A stretch of DNA of 64,000 nt from Rhexocercosporidium sp. MPI-PUGE-AT-0058 (GCA_020746875.1 JAGTJL010000001.1:868001-932000); one strand, 5' to 3'. Positions 11,343-23,679 are shown, numbered from the stretch's first letter. Notes: a model not told the origin generated them from the sequence alone. Numbers and translations are program-made.

Positions 11343-11935
11343 ATGGCAGCCCATGGAACTTCCTTAGATAATAGCATAGGCACCCTAGGGCTTAAGCGAA
11401 GCTATTCACACCACAACTTAAGGTCAATAGATTCTATCCTACCTAGTGGATGTAGCGCCAGCAACCACAGCGAACCTAGGCAGCTTTTCAAACATCAGGA
11501 TAGGAAACCATTCGTTTCCAAACTCGACAGCAGCGAATCATTGCAACAAAGCCGAACGAAGGGCCGTTGTATCTGCGCTTAGTTATATGTACGACGAATC
11601 CCGAAACTTCTATCCTTGGGAGCCAAAAAGCGATTCAAGACTGTTTATCGCAACAGATTCCACCTACGTCGTGGAAGCAACAACCTGGGCTAAATAGTGG
11701 GAGGTAAATAGTTAGATGAAGCGTGACGGCAGCTCAGTCCAGAACCAAGACCACTGGATACTACTGCTCGAGAACTCTCGGGCGATTCAAATGGACTTTT
11801 GTGGATAATTGTCGTTTTGGCATATTCCCTAAGAACCAAACGTACATGCGGAAGCGCTCGCAGGATCCGCTTTGGCCGTACAAGCTCGGTTTCGACTTGG
11901 AGTTCCGTATTTGCCTGGTATTATAAAGGATCCTT
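11343..11935 (+). pseudogene. Decayed RNase H-like gene
   Basis: In one frame (in phase with 11446) the sequence carries the hallmarks of fungal RNase H-fold proteins: KAERRAVVSAL, then LFIATDSTYVVEATTWAK, then QDHWILLLEN and FWHIP before EPNVHAEALA. The D in ATDSTYVV matches a catalytic aspartate position. This frame is broken by TAG at 11695 and 11713 and by TAA at 11806 and 11830. The first TAG falls directly after TWAK, next to a surviving TGG, where the family usually has Trp, so a G-to-A change (RIP on the other strand) is a fair explanation. The N-terminal DGA region is barely recognisable. The gene is non-functional as read. Confidence 0.6.
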
Positions 11936-12858
11936 AAAGGGTGGCAGAGAAGTGACCATCCTCAACTTGTTGGACCCAAAAATGTGCATGTGTGGCCGGA
12001 TAGAATGAACTATTCTTACTTAATATGAAGCTCGTAGGGCCTGGGCAAATTCCTTTGTTACTGCCTATAAAAAGAATTGGCCCGGCCCCTACGAGCTTAG
12101 GGGGAAGAGATAGCTTGCGGGTTTGCTCGTGGGCTCGGAATAGATCGCTTTCAACGCTGGCTTCAGCAATATTGTTGTTTCGGATGTGTATTGATTCTTA
12201 TCCTGGTTGTCCTTGACTTTCTTGTTGCGTTTGATTGAGGATCGAATAGATTGTTTTGATACTCGGTCGTGGAACAAGTTTATCAGCAAGGCCGATCAAT
12301 TGGCTGGGCTATCTCTGTGAATTGAAGACATTGCCCAATAGTCTCAAGCTCCTCATGGCATCACCGGACTTCGGAAAGGCCGGTCAGCATCTATTGGTTG
12401 TTCAATTCAGCTGCTGCGCATCTTTGCATATTTTTCTGCAGCTTCCCTTCGAGTTTGACAACGCATAGCTCGTTTAGCAATCCTCTTTCGAATACTCGGT
12501 AGTTCCACGCTCCAATCAGCTGCAAGCCACATTCTGTTGTGTAACCCAAGTGGGCATTTACTAGAGTCTAACGGCGCTCAGCTATGCACGAGATCGACCT
12601 CGGTCGTAATTCATGGGCCATTTCCGATGGTTGGGTTCCTATTCTTCACATGGAATTGGCTGGACGACAGAAGCCACCCCCAAAATGAGCTCGAGCTTAC
12701 AAACAATCCCCTGGTGTCCCTGTTCGGACAGCCTTGCCGTTCGTCAGCTGCCATTAGTGCTACGATCTCCCCACTGCTTGAACCATGAGCTCCTCATGGG
12801 ATGCTGATCTTTGCCGACAATCACTTACAAGCTTGGTCCTAATGTGACGTCCACAACC
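11936..12858. other. Intergenic, no gene recognised
   Basis: Several short frames exist (for example 12256-12468 and 12537-12788), but none shows family features. The last 100 bases are the upstream region of the large ULD_2 gene. Confidence 0.4.
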
Positions 12859-15800
12859 ATGTCGTTCGGTCTGTCAGTCGGAGATATCTCGACCACGATA
12901 TCAATCACCAACGAACTACTGAAAGTTGACGAATTGCGTATCCCAGGTCAAGATAGCCCAATCGACATCTTAGCTCACTTGAAGGAGCTACTTGTAAGAT
13001 TCCGGAATGCCAAGCCCCACAATAGCTCCTATCAGGTTCAGTACAACGCATTCCTAGAGGTATCATCACAATGCCAAACAGCCCTGGAACAGTTTCGGAA
13101 CTGTGGGCGTCTTCAGAACAAGAGCAATGGAGGGAATTGGTCTGTGATCAGCAGAGTGGAGGGGCCTTCAACGACATGGAGTCCGAAGGTTCTCACAGCG
13201 TTCAGAGCAGAGATTACCGGTCATTTGCTGTCCCTCATCATGCTTGATAATCTTAACAGGTACATCTAACTGAGCGGATATATATTCGGCTAACTCTGGT
13301 ATAGTAAATTAGTGCCAAAGAATACACAGCAATCACTAGCTACCTTGGATCAATTCACATTGAAGAATGTGCAGGAGATGACTGCTCCTGTCGCTCAATC
13401 TATATGTGGCTTTGACAATAGGAATACGCTAGTGGACAGGACGATGAAGATCATGTAAGTTATACTTGATCTCGCTCTGAAAGACATCTAATAATAAATA
13501 GATCTACAAACTTGCGAATTTACAATGCAGTTGTAAAACTCCAGCTTCGAGGCATACCAAGCCAAGTCAAATTACGACAGCCGGTTGTTCTCAACGACGC
13601 TCTGGGTCGTCGAGCTCCCTTCCATCTCGAATATGTCACGTCACATAGAGTAAGTGGTAATACAGCGAGGCCATACTTGCTCTGCTGAACGGTAGACTAG
13701 GTGCTCAACGAGATTCTGACCCTACGCTTCAACAATAACGACGCTTTACAGACATATGTTCGCGGTGGTGACTACGTCCTCTGGTCAAGGAATCTACAAG
13801 ACACTGTTGACTTGGACGAGAGATGGGAGGATTGTTTCATGCCGGGTGATGTGGTTGATATGTCGATTGCATTACAAGCCAACAAGCGCTGTCCCATGTG
13901 TGGCTCAAAGATTAGTCTCCAGGCTAACGAGCGAGTAACTTGGTATGTTACACATACCAACTAATTTCTTCACCTTTTGCTGATAGATGTCAAGCGAATC
14001 ATGCTCCACGAAGTATCGAAGACGACAGTCGCAAGATCAAGAGAAGCTCATCGGTCCACCGACGGCCAAACAAGCATTCGATGCTCCCCCTCCCCCCGAA
14101 GCCGATATTCTCGCCTCCCCAGCCCTTCAAGGATTCATCATCGACTTCCTCAGCGAAGCGTTCACCCACTTTCCAGAGTTTTCTATTTGGGGCCCAACTT
14201 CGGTAAAGAAGTGGGATCTCACTCAATTCTATTCGAAATTCTCTGAGCTGATACAGGAGCTTGGTGCGGAACTGTTCGCTTTGGCCACAGATGAGTTTCA
14301 GAGACAGATTGCGAGGACGATTAGGAGACGGCATTTAGCTATTACGAAACAGGTGAAGACTTTGTCGATCAGTCAAACCCCTCCGGGGACTGACTCTCCA
14401 CGGAGGAGTAATCAGGCAAATTATCTTGAGAGCCGGACGAACGGTCGAAGAAGCTCTCTTGGGTCCGCTACTGAATCATCTTCTGGCTCACGAACGAGAC
14501 ATGGTTTCGATCTTGGCAAATCTGAGTACATCGACGAATATAGATTAGATTATCCCGGATTGGACAAAGACAAAGAAGCTGCTGTAGTATTCTTAACCTC
14601 AGGAAACGCTCTTACCAACCTTGGCCAAAAGATCCGAAAGTCTCTCTACTTTGATTCAGATCCACATGCCAAATTCTGGCTAGTAGACCAGGAAATGATG
14701 GAAGGATTTCATACACTCTACTCATTCCGTGATGAGGAGCCCGATCAACGGTATACAGCCACTTTCAAGGTCTTCTGGGAGCTATGGCAATTTCTCAAAG
14801 AAGAGCTTGATGGATCAAAAGATCTCAGTCCTGTAATTACGTTGAGTGGATCAGCGGTCTACGCTCGTGCCTCCCAGTGTGCTGTTTATCTACAGGAGCA
14901 TTGGGGAAAACTTGGTTTGGATCTCTTGAATGCAATTGAGACTGCATTGAGATCTACAGATCTGCGCTCTGGCAGATATCGTCCAGATGGAAGCCTTTCA
15001 ACCAAGACTATGGACTTATTGGTTGAGATTCATCCCAGCCGTTCTCCAGACGAGAAGGAGCAAGCGGTTGTCCGAGTCTACGGATCACTGGACACACTCA
15101 AGCAGGTAGGTCATTGCCTGACCTGGTTGACTGCAGCTATCAGAATTTCGCCATACGACCAAATGTCCTACTCGGACGCAATTCTCACCGACCACACTTA
15201 TCTCGCCCCATTCTCCGCGGATCCAGAAATTCGGAACTCGATGTATTTCGAGATCTATGGGCAGGAGTTGCAACCACTCAGTAGAGAGGAACAAGAGATG
15301 TGCTGGAACCCATTGTTTCCGCACAGCGTCATCGCTGATGGATTTCCGATCCCGAAGAGAGAAAATATCCCTGGCTTGGAGATATCGTTTGATATCATGA
15401 CTAACCTTTCGGGGGTCTCGTACCCGGTAGATCATTCTGGGGGGATTGTTCTCCAAGGTCTTTCAACCATGCTCGTACCCACTCGACTGGAGTCGGAAGA
15501 TAGTCTGCAATGGCACTTCATGGCCAAGCCAAGAGGCAGCCGAATGACACTGAAGGATATCGATGAGACCTGCTCGGAGATATATCCTGCTCAAGATCTC
15601 TCATCGCTTCAGTCTCGCAGGGCTTTCCTGGGGTGGAGTAAAGAAGCCAACATCTACTTGGGAACAAAAGAGATGAACTACGCTGGCATGAGTTTCTCCC
15701 GCGCCATGACTCCAACTCCTCGCATGGAACTATCCGGACTCTCAGTAGGTCTCGGATCAAGCATCATGGGTCAAGGCGGGCCAACAGCCGTTGCCAATTT

Positions 15801-17316
15801 TACCATAGGCAAACGTCGACGAAACGAGTACTCACAGCAACGAGAAGAGGATTTCGAATTCGAACTTCGAAAAACGAAAGACATGCCCATCCTCCTCTAT
15901 GACACGTCCTCACGCCGTGCCTGGCTTGTCCCAGCAATCAGTGTGATTCTCCACCTCGCCCATGTCTACGCACATATCTTCCCTTCCCAGGTTACACTCA
16001 ATAACAAACGTATCACGCTCCCCTACGCAGAACCATCGTCAGACTGCGGCGCCGCAGCGCTGAAGACCATACTTGACAATCACGCGCTAGTGATCTCCCA
16101 ATCCGGGATCACGAAACAGACGCGGACGTTCCTGGGCTTGATCCGCGAGATATACTTCTCGCTGATGCTAGTCGTCGATAAAGACTCGGCACGAGCCCCA
16201 GCATCGAGGACAAGTATCCGTCGTCGTGCATTCCTCTCCGGCTGGGAACTTAAAGCCATTGTCGAGACGCCATCGTTTCCACAGGATAAGGAATGTCCGC
16301 TGCTTGCATCGAGCGGCGGGTGGTTTGAGGTGTCGTCCTCGGTTCTGGTGTTGTTCTGTGATGGGCTGGGAGAGGTCATCAGGCCCTGCGAGGGCGGAAG
16401 GAGGAATTTCCTATGTGAGAGATGGAGGGGAGTACCTGCTGGAAAAGACTATTTAGCTGCTAGTGTGGGTATGTTAATGGTTCTGAGTGAGAGGTGTGGG
16501 TTTGGCGATAGCTGTGAGATGGTGGGTCCCGGGATTATGTGGGAGAGGGGCGATGAGGTCGGGGAGCAGGGTGGGGTTTTTGCGGACTGTAGACATGGTT
16601 CTGGAGGTGGGAAGTGCTATAGACCTCTGCAGAAGTTGAGGAGGGTTAAGACTGGGAGGATGTTCTTGAGGAGTCGAGACAGAGGGAGGAGCAGAGCGGG
16701 GAGTCGACTTGGTGTTATGGCTGCGAGTGTAACTAACACCGAAGCTGGCAGGGGGGGAGCGAGCCCGAATGGAGCTGTTATCTTCGGGAAGAGGTCGAGG
16801 GGCATTCCGAAGCTTAGTGTCAATATCACCATTTCGAGGGGAAGTGGCGATGAGGCTGAGAGGGCAGCGTGGGGTCTGCGATCGTCATCTGAAGTTCGAG
16901 ATTCGCGAGTCACAACGAGTAGGGGTGGTGAATACTCGCCTGGGGCTGTGGAGTTTGATTCATGCTCTGAGTTAGACGTGTATGAGATAGCTACTTTGAG
17001 GGATGATGATAGGGACGCATCAGATGTGAGAAGCGGAGGGACGTTGATTCGTGTTGTTGAGAGTGAGTTTGGTAATGGGGTTGATCCGCCGCCGTATAGA
17101 CCTGGAGCCATCGGGGAGATGGCTATTAGTGATGGCTTGATCTATGGCAAGAGAAATGATGGTGTGGATTATAATGCCATTGTCGTTTATGGAATCAGGA
17201 TCCGGACTGCTTGGGTTGTCGGGGCGGTGATTTGCTACGTTATCTTTGTGGGGTTGATGAATTTGAGGAGTGTTGACTCTTGTGGGGTCTGGCTACGTGG
17301 AATGGAAGATAAATGA
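12859..17316 (+). CDS. Giant ULD_2 / zinc-ribbon fusion protein (about 1,420 aa)
   Basis: The start MSFGLSVGDISTTISITNELL is typical of the helical N-terminal region found in fungal STAND-like and ULD proteins. Introns fit at 13260-13304, 13455-13501, 13650-13700 and 13943-13994. Residues about 210-310 form a ULD_2 ubiquitin-like domain (RQPVVLNDALGRRAPFHLEY, then WEDCFMPGDVVDMS). A zinc ribbon follows: RCPMCG, and across intron 4 VTCESC, restoring the two CxxC pairs of this family. That splice joins in frame to a long exon of about 1,107 codons (13995-17316). The long part has no recognised domain: a helical start, a Ser/Arg-rich linker, WLVDQEMMEGFHTLYSF, MPILLYDTSSRRAWLVPAI, and a hydrophobic stretch near the end (TAWVVGAVICYVIFVGL) that could span a membrane. 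Typical ULD_2 proteins end soon after the ribbon. Alternatively the long exon is a separate gene starting at ATG 13987. Confidence 0.7.
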
Positions 17317-18348
17317 GCTTGTATATGACCTTCGTTTATGAGAGGTTGAATGTTCTATGCTATTGGAGGATGTTCACTTTGTTTTGGCGTTCTTGGCGTT
17401 GGGAGGGACGAGGCTTTTTGAGCACTTCTCATGAGTTGTGGACGATGTGAGGATTACAGAACTCTAATGTCTTTGTGTAAAGGTTATTACTTATATCTCC
17501 TCTGTCGTGCTTCTTGTTATCAGTAGCGAATCGATTACCTTGAGAATGGTATTTCCATCAAATGTGCAGCCCCTGACCCTTGTGAGTTTTATATGGGTTT
17601 TGCTTGTAAGCGAGCAGGTCTTCTTGTTGATATCCACTTCGCTAATTAAGTGCCACAGTAAATCGCGCAGCAGCGGCAGCACAATAAATGTTCTCGCTTC
17701 TCGGAAACAATCATATTCATTGTAAAACATACGAAGATTCCGCGACATGTTTTCATGCAATTTCTTGAAACCCGAACGCATAAAACATAAAACTAATCGT
17801 CAAATATCCCATCATTTCTCCGTCTGGCCGCAACTTCTGGCGTAGTGGCAAACACGCTCCGTTCTCTGATTTCCAACTTATCATGATGCCCATCGCCCCC
17901 GTCAAATCCGTCCTCTTCATCATCGTTAAGAACCCAATTGAAATCGATATCTTCATATTCCAAAATTTGTACTCGTTCTCTGTGTGGAACCAGAGCTTCC
18001 TTGTGACCAATAGATATCGTCTCTTGTGGTCATACCCCATGTGAGGTACCACGAAGCGGAAGAATGCCCACCATATGGCACCACACGCTAATGAATCATC
18101 CAACAACCCCAGTTGTATACCATGGAATCTCTTGAGCGGTTTTGAGTTGAGGTGATACCCATTTCGAGGAGTACGATGCGAGGAAATTGAAATTCGGGAT
18201 TTCTGGCGAAGCAGGTTCGAAGAAGCTTCTAAACCGGCCCGACCTAGCCTAAGGTTCTGGCGATGATTTCCGAAATGTCCGACGGCATCGACGCTTTTCT
18301 CACGCACCACAAAAAGGACTTTATCGCATCCACATACTCTGGCTTTGT
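17317..18348. other. Intergenic, no gene recognised
   Basis: This includes the likely 3' UTR of the ULD_2 fusion gene. Minus-strand frames (17491-17781, 17753-18412) are long but have no family signal, and the second overlaps the more protein-like plus-strand relic that follows. Confidence 0.35.
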
Positions 18349-20152
18349 GTGTTACCTCCAAGCCAGTCCCCGGAACAGTACTTGCAGATGATGAAAAGAT
18401 TGGATTATCCAATTTGTACAGGCTTCCCTGAATACCAAACTGCTTGCAGGTCAGGGAATCGCCTCCTCAAATGCTTCATCGAAGGGCTCGCAGAAAAATG
18501 CTTTGCTGTCTTCACCCTGTTCGCCGAGTCTCTACCTAGAAACCCGTCGAAGATACGTGATAAAGCAGTCGAGGAAACCCTAAGCCCACTTGGGTCCGAC
18601 GCTTTCGTGATTTGGCCAAAAATAACTCGACCATCCGATCGGTTTGACGAAGCTTCAGTAGACTCACTCAAGATTATTCTACACGCTCCTTTACACCATC
18701 AGACTCTGTCGCATAATAAGGAACTTCTGTTACTGCAGCATGAGGACTTGACACTCGAGATGGTAACCAAGGAGACCTCTGGCAGAGATCAGTCGACCGA
18801 TTCTCACTCGTAAGCTACGAATTTCGGGTCCTGTTCTAGAGCGGTATTGACGATGAGTAGGAAAAATATATATTTGAAAGACGTTTCCTTGAATCGGATT
18901 TACGCTGATCCAGGAAATGATTACGAGAGACCGTGAGTTCCAGCACTCAATGTTGGCGTCTACACTTTTGGCAGCCGGGGACCGGGTGATCACAGTAGCT
19001 CCAGATCTTCACGCGGTATTGCAACCTTTAACCGTTCACTCTTCCTATAACGATATTTCCAAGAAGCTAAACTCCTTGAAATGATTTCCATCTACATACT
19101 GACAGATAAACCTGCCAGATCTCTACCAATATCAGGAAGCACTCACCGGTTACCGACCAGTCCAGGATCCGTGAGTATCTTATCCACTCTAGCCGCTCTC
19201 AGACATCTCAGACTTGACGTTTGCACGACTATCCGTACAGATGACGCAACATCATAGATTGCAAGGGTACAGTTCTGGTACTTTTATAAAGTCCAGACCG
19301 AATCAGCTGTAATGTCAGCTCCGGTGTCACCAGGAAGTGACAGGCGAGGATCAACAGTGTCTGATCCCATATCTAGTTCCTTGAAGTCTGAAAAAGACAA
19401 TATTCCTCAACCTCGAGCTTCCAGTCAACCATGACCAGACCCACAACTATAGCTTCTCCCACAAGGGGTGAGAATGATGGCACTACTCGACTAGATGCCA
19501 GGGTTTTTGAACCACTGAAGGAGCCACTCTTGGTTTTTTTCATGCGCTCGTCTGGTCAGAGTATATCAGGATGTCTAGAGGTGTAACACATGTCTCTCAT
19601 GCGCATTCCAAGTATGTCCACCACTCTTCACTATATCTTCACGTTGCTGATTTTACTTGCAAAAAAGTGGGGAGACAGTCGGCAACTGTGCAAACATCAA
19701 ATTGTGCTTGCCGGAGCAAAAACAAGGACTTGAAGTGCACACACTCGGTGGTTTGCGGCATCAACAGGCTATTCGGATCCAAGCCATTAACGGTCCGAAG
19801 ATATGCAGACTCGGAGAGGATGAACCTCGCCCTGCTTGGCATACATCATGAACAAGCTGGACAGCAAGCAGAGCAGAGACTCAATTGGGTAAAGCTCACA
19901 TTCAGCAAAGTTTCTGGTCGTCAAGTTCTCGACCAGCGTTTCGCCGACCTACAGATTTTCTACGCTGGAAAGTTCGATGCGTATGAACAGGAAAAGGTAT
20001 TGGTTCGGTTTCGTGATCGTGGAGCTGGTTGGCTCGCAACTTCACACAATTTCGACACCATATGCTTTAGAAAGAGGACTAACGAATTAGCCTCACGCGT
20101 TCTAGTTCCTTCATGCGGAATCTGTTATTGCACATGGTTGAATATGCATTGA
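18349..20152 (+). pseudogene. Frame-broken relic of a large fungal-specific protein
   Basis: Protein-like segments run in one direction but in changing frames: 18400-18810 (FIEGLAEKCFAVFTLFAESL, DAFVIWPKITRPSDRF), 18860-18930 (YLKDVSLNRIYADPGNDYERP), 18917-19080 (QHSMLASTLLAAGDRVITV), 19108-19171 (LPDLYQYQEALTGYRPVQDP), 19246-19430 with an internal TAG (ARVQFWYFYKVQTES), 19431-19589 (DARVFEPLKEPLLVFFMRSS) and 19571-20152 (TCKKVGRQSATVQ, LTVRRYADSERMNLALLGIH, RLNWVKLTFSKVSGRQVLD). The order and spacing resemble a widespread uncharacterised fungal family, recalled without a search. Some breaks may be introns (a donor follows YRPVQDP at 19171), but a stop after ATS and the frame switches around 18930 and 19560 point to decay. 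Confidence 0.5.
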
Positions 20153-21144
20153 GACGAGTTCTCGAGCGATTGGTCACAGGGAGGCAACCATCTGCGACTA
20201 TAACGAGACGTGGACAGTAATGAGCTGCTGGCATGTTGCAATTTGAAAGATATTTCATTTACTGCGATACACAATACTGAGAGTTTAATGACAGAGGGTG
20301 TCGGCTTTGTATTTGTGTACCATTGATGTCCCGAGTTGGCTTCATTTTAGAGAACGAATACACGTCCTAGTTATATTTGTTAAAGTGAAAGACCGAGCTT
20401 GCTCTTGCATATGATCAATCACCACGTTCAATCAGCCAGGCCAATATCTTTTCCAAGGCATCAACTTTTGTGTTCAGATCTCTATTCGTTCGGGACCCTG
20501 TTGTCAGCTATGGTGGATATTAGACTCTCTAGTGATGTAAGTATCTTTAAAAGAGCTTGCTTTTGTGTTCTGTGAAAATACAGACGAAGTAATCGATGAT
20601 TGGATTTTTTGGGGGCTAATCTTGCCTTGCATTTGACAAGGGTTGCCACAAGCTTCACGTCAGATTTTCAAATCAAAGCTTCCTTACTCGTATTTTAGAT
20701 CTTTCCTGAGACGAGTCTTTCTGGAGTCATTTCGAGACCTTGAAAAATTTGGAGCGATGAGAGGAGCAAAGAGATTGTGATGATAAGTTTCTCCTTGTCA
20801 GAACGTATTTAGCCCACTTCATGTTGACATTCGCTTCTTAAATAAGCGAAAATCGGTCTTTCCCTAATCGAGTCAGGGATTTATGGCCAGGTTCGGTCCC
20901 CAAACCGTGATTCGAATGAAACAACTATAAACCAGGTTAAAGAATTGCTTTCCGGATCTAGGATGTGATGCTTGTTGTTCGAGTCTACGAAAGATCACTT
21001 GGATGTTCTTTGTCAATTTCTTTCGAGGATCAAATTTCGGAGTCTTCTTTGTTATGCTCTCATAGATATTGACCTGCACAGAATTTCCTCGTTAAAATTG
21101 AGATTTTGACAAATTGCACTATTTTTGTTGTATAATTCATCAAG
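20153..21144. other. Intergenic, no gene seen
   Basis: No protein-like frame is visible on either strand. The last 100 bases lie upstream of the second 2EXR gene. Confidence 0.45.
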
Positions 21145-22340
21145 ATGAATCGTTTTCTAAACCTGCTGAACCTTGTCCCGCCGCCGGACCCGCCTCCCCC
21201 GCCACCAAAACCACTATCCTTGGCGCCATTTGACACTTTCCGTTCCTTCAACGGCCTTCCTGTGGAGATACAAACAATGGTTTGTAAGTAGAAACAAATA
21301 GAGAAGTTCTCTAGCTCCAGATGAAACTACATCAAGAGCTATGACAAACTTTTGAAACAACACTGACCTGTCATCATCACATAGGGGCTCACGCTTTTCA
21401 CGGCTTCGCAAGGGTGGATTCTACCTTCCCCCCACCAGACACGAACTTGTTTCCATTCGACGCTCTACTATTCAGGAAAGATCTAAACAATAGGAAAAAT
21501 ATATATCGCACTACGGAGCCGAATTTGATAACGATTCGGATCAAATTCCACCCCATCTTCATTAACCGTCGACCTTTGCAGGGCATGTATGTTCGAGGGA
21601 GACCGTACTCGAGAAGACGTATCGACTTGAAATTCAGCATGTTTACGCCTAATCCTGAATACGATCCAGCCAGAGTCATGCGTCTGCTTAATACAACTTC
21701 CAAAGATCTGTATGAGAGCTACAAGCCTAGATTTCTCCAGTAAGCTCCCATTCATCTTGAATTATACTTTGCAGCTTAGTATGGAGTGCTTGGGAACACT
21801 ATCTTGATGTCATAATGTACTACAAGGACAGAAGCTTATTTATGTAACAGACTCGGCGACAACGGACCCAAAATTTTCTTCAATCCCGAGCGAGACTTCG
21901 TTGAAATGGACGAAGTATCTTTATTCCTCCTCGGATACTACGACAACCTGACACCAGCCAATCTCCCAACGGACATCAAAGGTTTCAACGAGATACGAAA
22001 CCTGCAATTAGGAATGCCAACATTCCGATTTCCTCAGTACGGTACCCCGCCCCCAATAGCGTATCGCGGTATCGAAGACCTACGCAAGACCGGACGCCGA
22101 GTGCTGGAAAGCGTGGTCTTTCCCGAAGATGAAAATCCAAATGTAGCACGAGGTCCGGTTTTGAGAAACGTCAGCCCCTATTTCAGGGCGATGTCGAAGA
22201 TCTTGTTGTACATGTCTGGTCAGGCAGACGATGATCCACAATATCATACTTTTCCTAATCGCTATCGCTTGTCGTGGGAAGAGGTGGTGGATGCGAGAGC
22301 TTTTGATATGACAACTCTGGCGTTGACCTTCTATCAGTGA
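21145..22340 (+). CDS. 2EXR domain protein, proline-rich N-terminus
   Basis: A second 2EXR protein of unknown function, not a close copy of the one at 6331. ATG 21145 opens a leader with a polyproline run (VPPPDPPPPPPKP), then TFRSFNGLPVEIQTMVWAHAF, the first 2EXR signature, created by splicing across the intron 21284-21384. A second intron fits at 21740-21850. The second signature is KIFFNPERDFVEMD near residue 168. Exons add to 328 codons including stop (327 residues). The middle is basic (RKNIYRTTEPNL, RPYSRRRID). The gene stands between two decayed genes. Confidence 0.72.
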
Positions 22341-22619
22341 GGCAATCAAATGAAACAACTTGATTGCGAACTGTAAATCATTACAACTAATACAGGAAAT
22401 GATTTGAATCGGCTCAAATCATGGAAAGGGGTGCTGTAACAAACAGTTTGCGACCGAAGAGCTTGAAGTTCAGAGTACCCCGGTAATTGAATGACTTAGA
22501 AATGCGCCGAGTTTTGAAGTAGGAAAACGTGAATTTTGAAATAAAATATCCTTATTCGAATGCGATTATGTGACATCCTTTTGTCCTGTGAAGGCTTTCT
22601 GTATTATGCTACTGTATTC

Positions 22620-23380
22620 AGTGCAAAATGGAAGTCAGTCCGCATCTCCTTACCTCCAAACAATGGGATTCCGTATTACTCCGAAAATTTGATGAGTTAG
22701 GTGTTGGGAAGCAATGGATGCACATCAACCTGATTGTAAGAAATGGGGATCTCGGCATGTGGAATGATATCTTGCAAGTTTGAGATTGAGAAGTTAGAAA
22801 CACCCATGTCGCGAGTTTTACCGTTCCGTACAAGTTTCTCCATTGCTTTCCATGTAGGGGCGAAATTGCCTTCATTGCTTGTACAAGTAAGTAGCTTTGG
22901 TCTTCATGATAGTAGCAAGAGTCTCAGAAGGAGTAATGTGAGCATCCAAGCCGAAAGCTTCTTGATATGCGAAGACGTATTTTCCTAATCAATGACCAGC
23001 TTCCCAGTCTCCGGATAGACCAATTTCCCCCAATTCGCAGGCAACCTAGCAGGGTTCGCTTTCGTTATTTCTAGAGCAGCTCTGGACACAGGCATCTATG
23101 TAAGCGGACAGCGAGCGAGAAATAAATCCACATAATCCAGGCCTATTGCCTTCAGACAAAAACCAAGAGTGAGCTCCACGTTCTCAGGAGCTGTAAGTAT
23201 TGCCTCTTTGCACCATCCTTTGCCGTCTGAATGCTTGTTAGTTTTAGTGTCAAATATTGCTGGCTGGAAAACTGACTAGATGGTGCAGCAGCGAAAGTCC
23301 CAAAATTTGTCGAGAACATACTCCTCTGATGAAGCAGACAGTCCTGGCGAATATCTGTCATCCGGAACATAATCCTATTG
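22620..23380 (-). pseudogene. Decayed aldo-keto reductase
   Basis: On the minus strand, fragments in order match the aldo-keto reductase family, which reduces carbonyls with NADPH in a TIM barrel. They are FGTFAAAPSS (near 23270), AIGLDYVDLFLARCPL (near 23120), WGKLVYPETGKLVIDQE (near 23010), then MEKLVRNGKTRDMGVSNFSI (near 22800) and IPISYNQVDVHPLLPNT (near 22710), ending YGIPLFG near 22660. They lie in different frames and are interrupted by stops, for example TAA right after LLPNT and TGA after the first aligned segments. The catalytic Tyr/Lys region is not readable in one frame. It is a clear relic of a gene; introns may explain a minority of the frame changes. Confidence 0.6.
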
Positions 23381-23428
23381 TTGAGGGGGGACCATAAGTT
23401 ACATAAGCATTTGGAGGTGGATACCAGC

Positions 23429-23679
23429 TAACGTAGGTGGTAAGCCAGCGGTTCCCATAAACGAGCGGTTCCGTTTGCGATTTAAGGCAGGTGATCTAGC
23501 TTTAATGATAGATATAAGAAATAACAGCAACTTTTGTTTTGTTCTTAGAGTTCTATAAGAAAAATTCGTTGAGTTATTAATGTTTTCGTGGAGTATTTTC
23601 GCAAGTTGAGCGTTCTGATTGGGTAATTGGGGCACGGAACCGCTCGTTTACGGGAATCGCTGGCATACCACCTACGTTA
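23429..23679. mobile_element. 251-bp MITE with 44-bp inverted repeats and TA target duplication
   Basis: Bases 23431-23474 and 23634-23677 are inverted repeats of 44 bases with three mismatches, flanked on both sides by TA (23429-23430 and 23678-23679). TA duplication plus long repeats beginning ACGTAGGTGG fits a miniature element of the Tc1/mariner superfamily, most likely pogo/Fot1-like. The arm holds a near-duplicate inner word (CAGCGGTTCC and GAGCGGTTCC). Two of the three mismatches are G/A transitions. The 159-base interior codes for nothing. Confidence 0.8.

Noticed and set aside
16617..17111. 164-codon minus-strand frame inside the ULD_2 fusion gene
   Set aside because: A shadow of the coding strand; Leu/Pro/Ser-rich composition typical of antisense frames.
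17753..18412. 219-codon minus-strand frame
   Set aside because: No family features; it overlaps the start of a plus-strand relic with better protein character.
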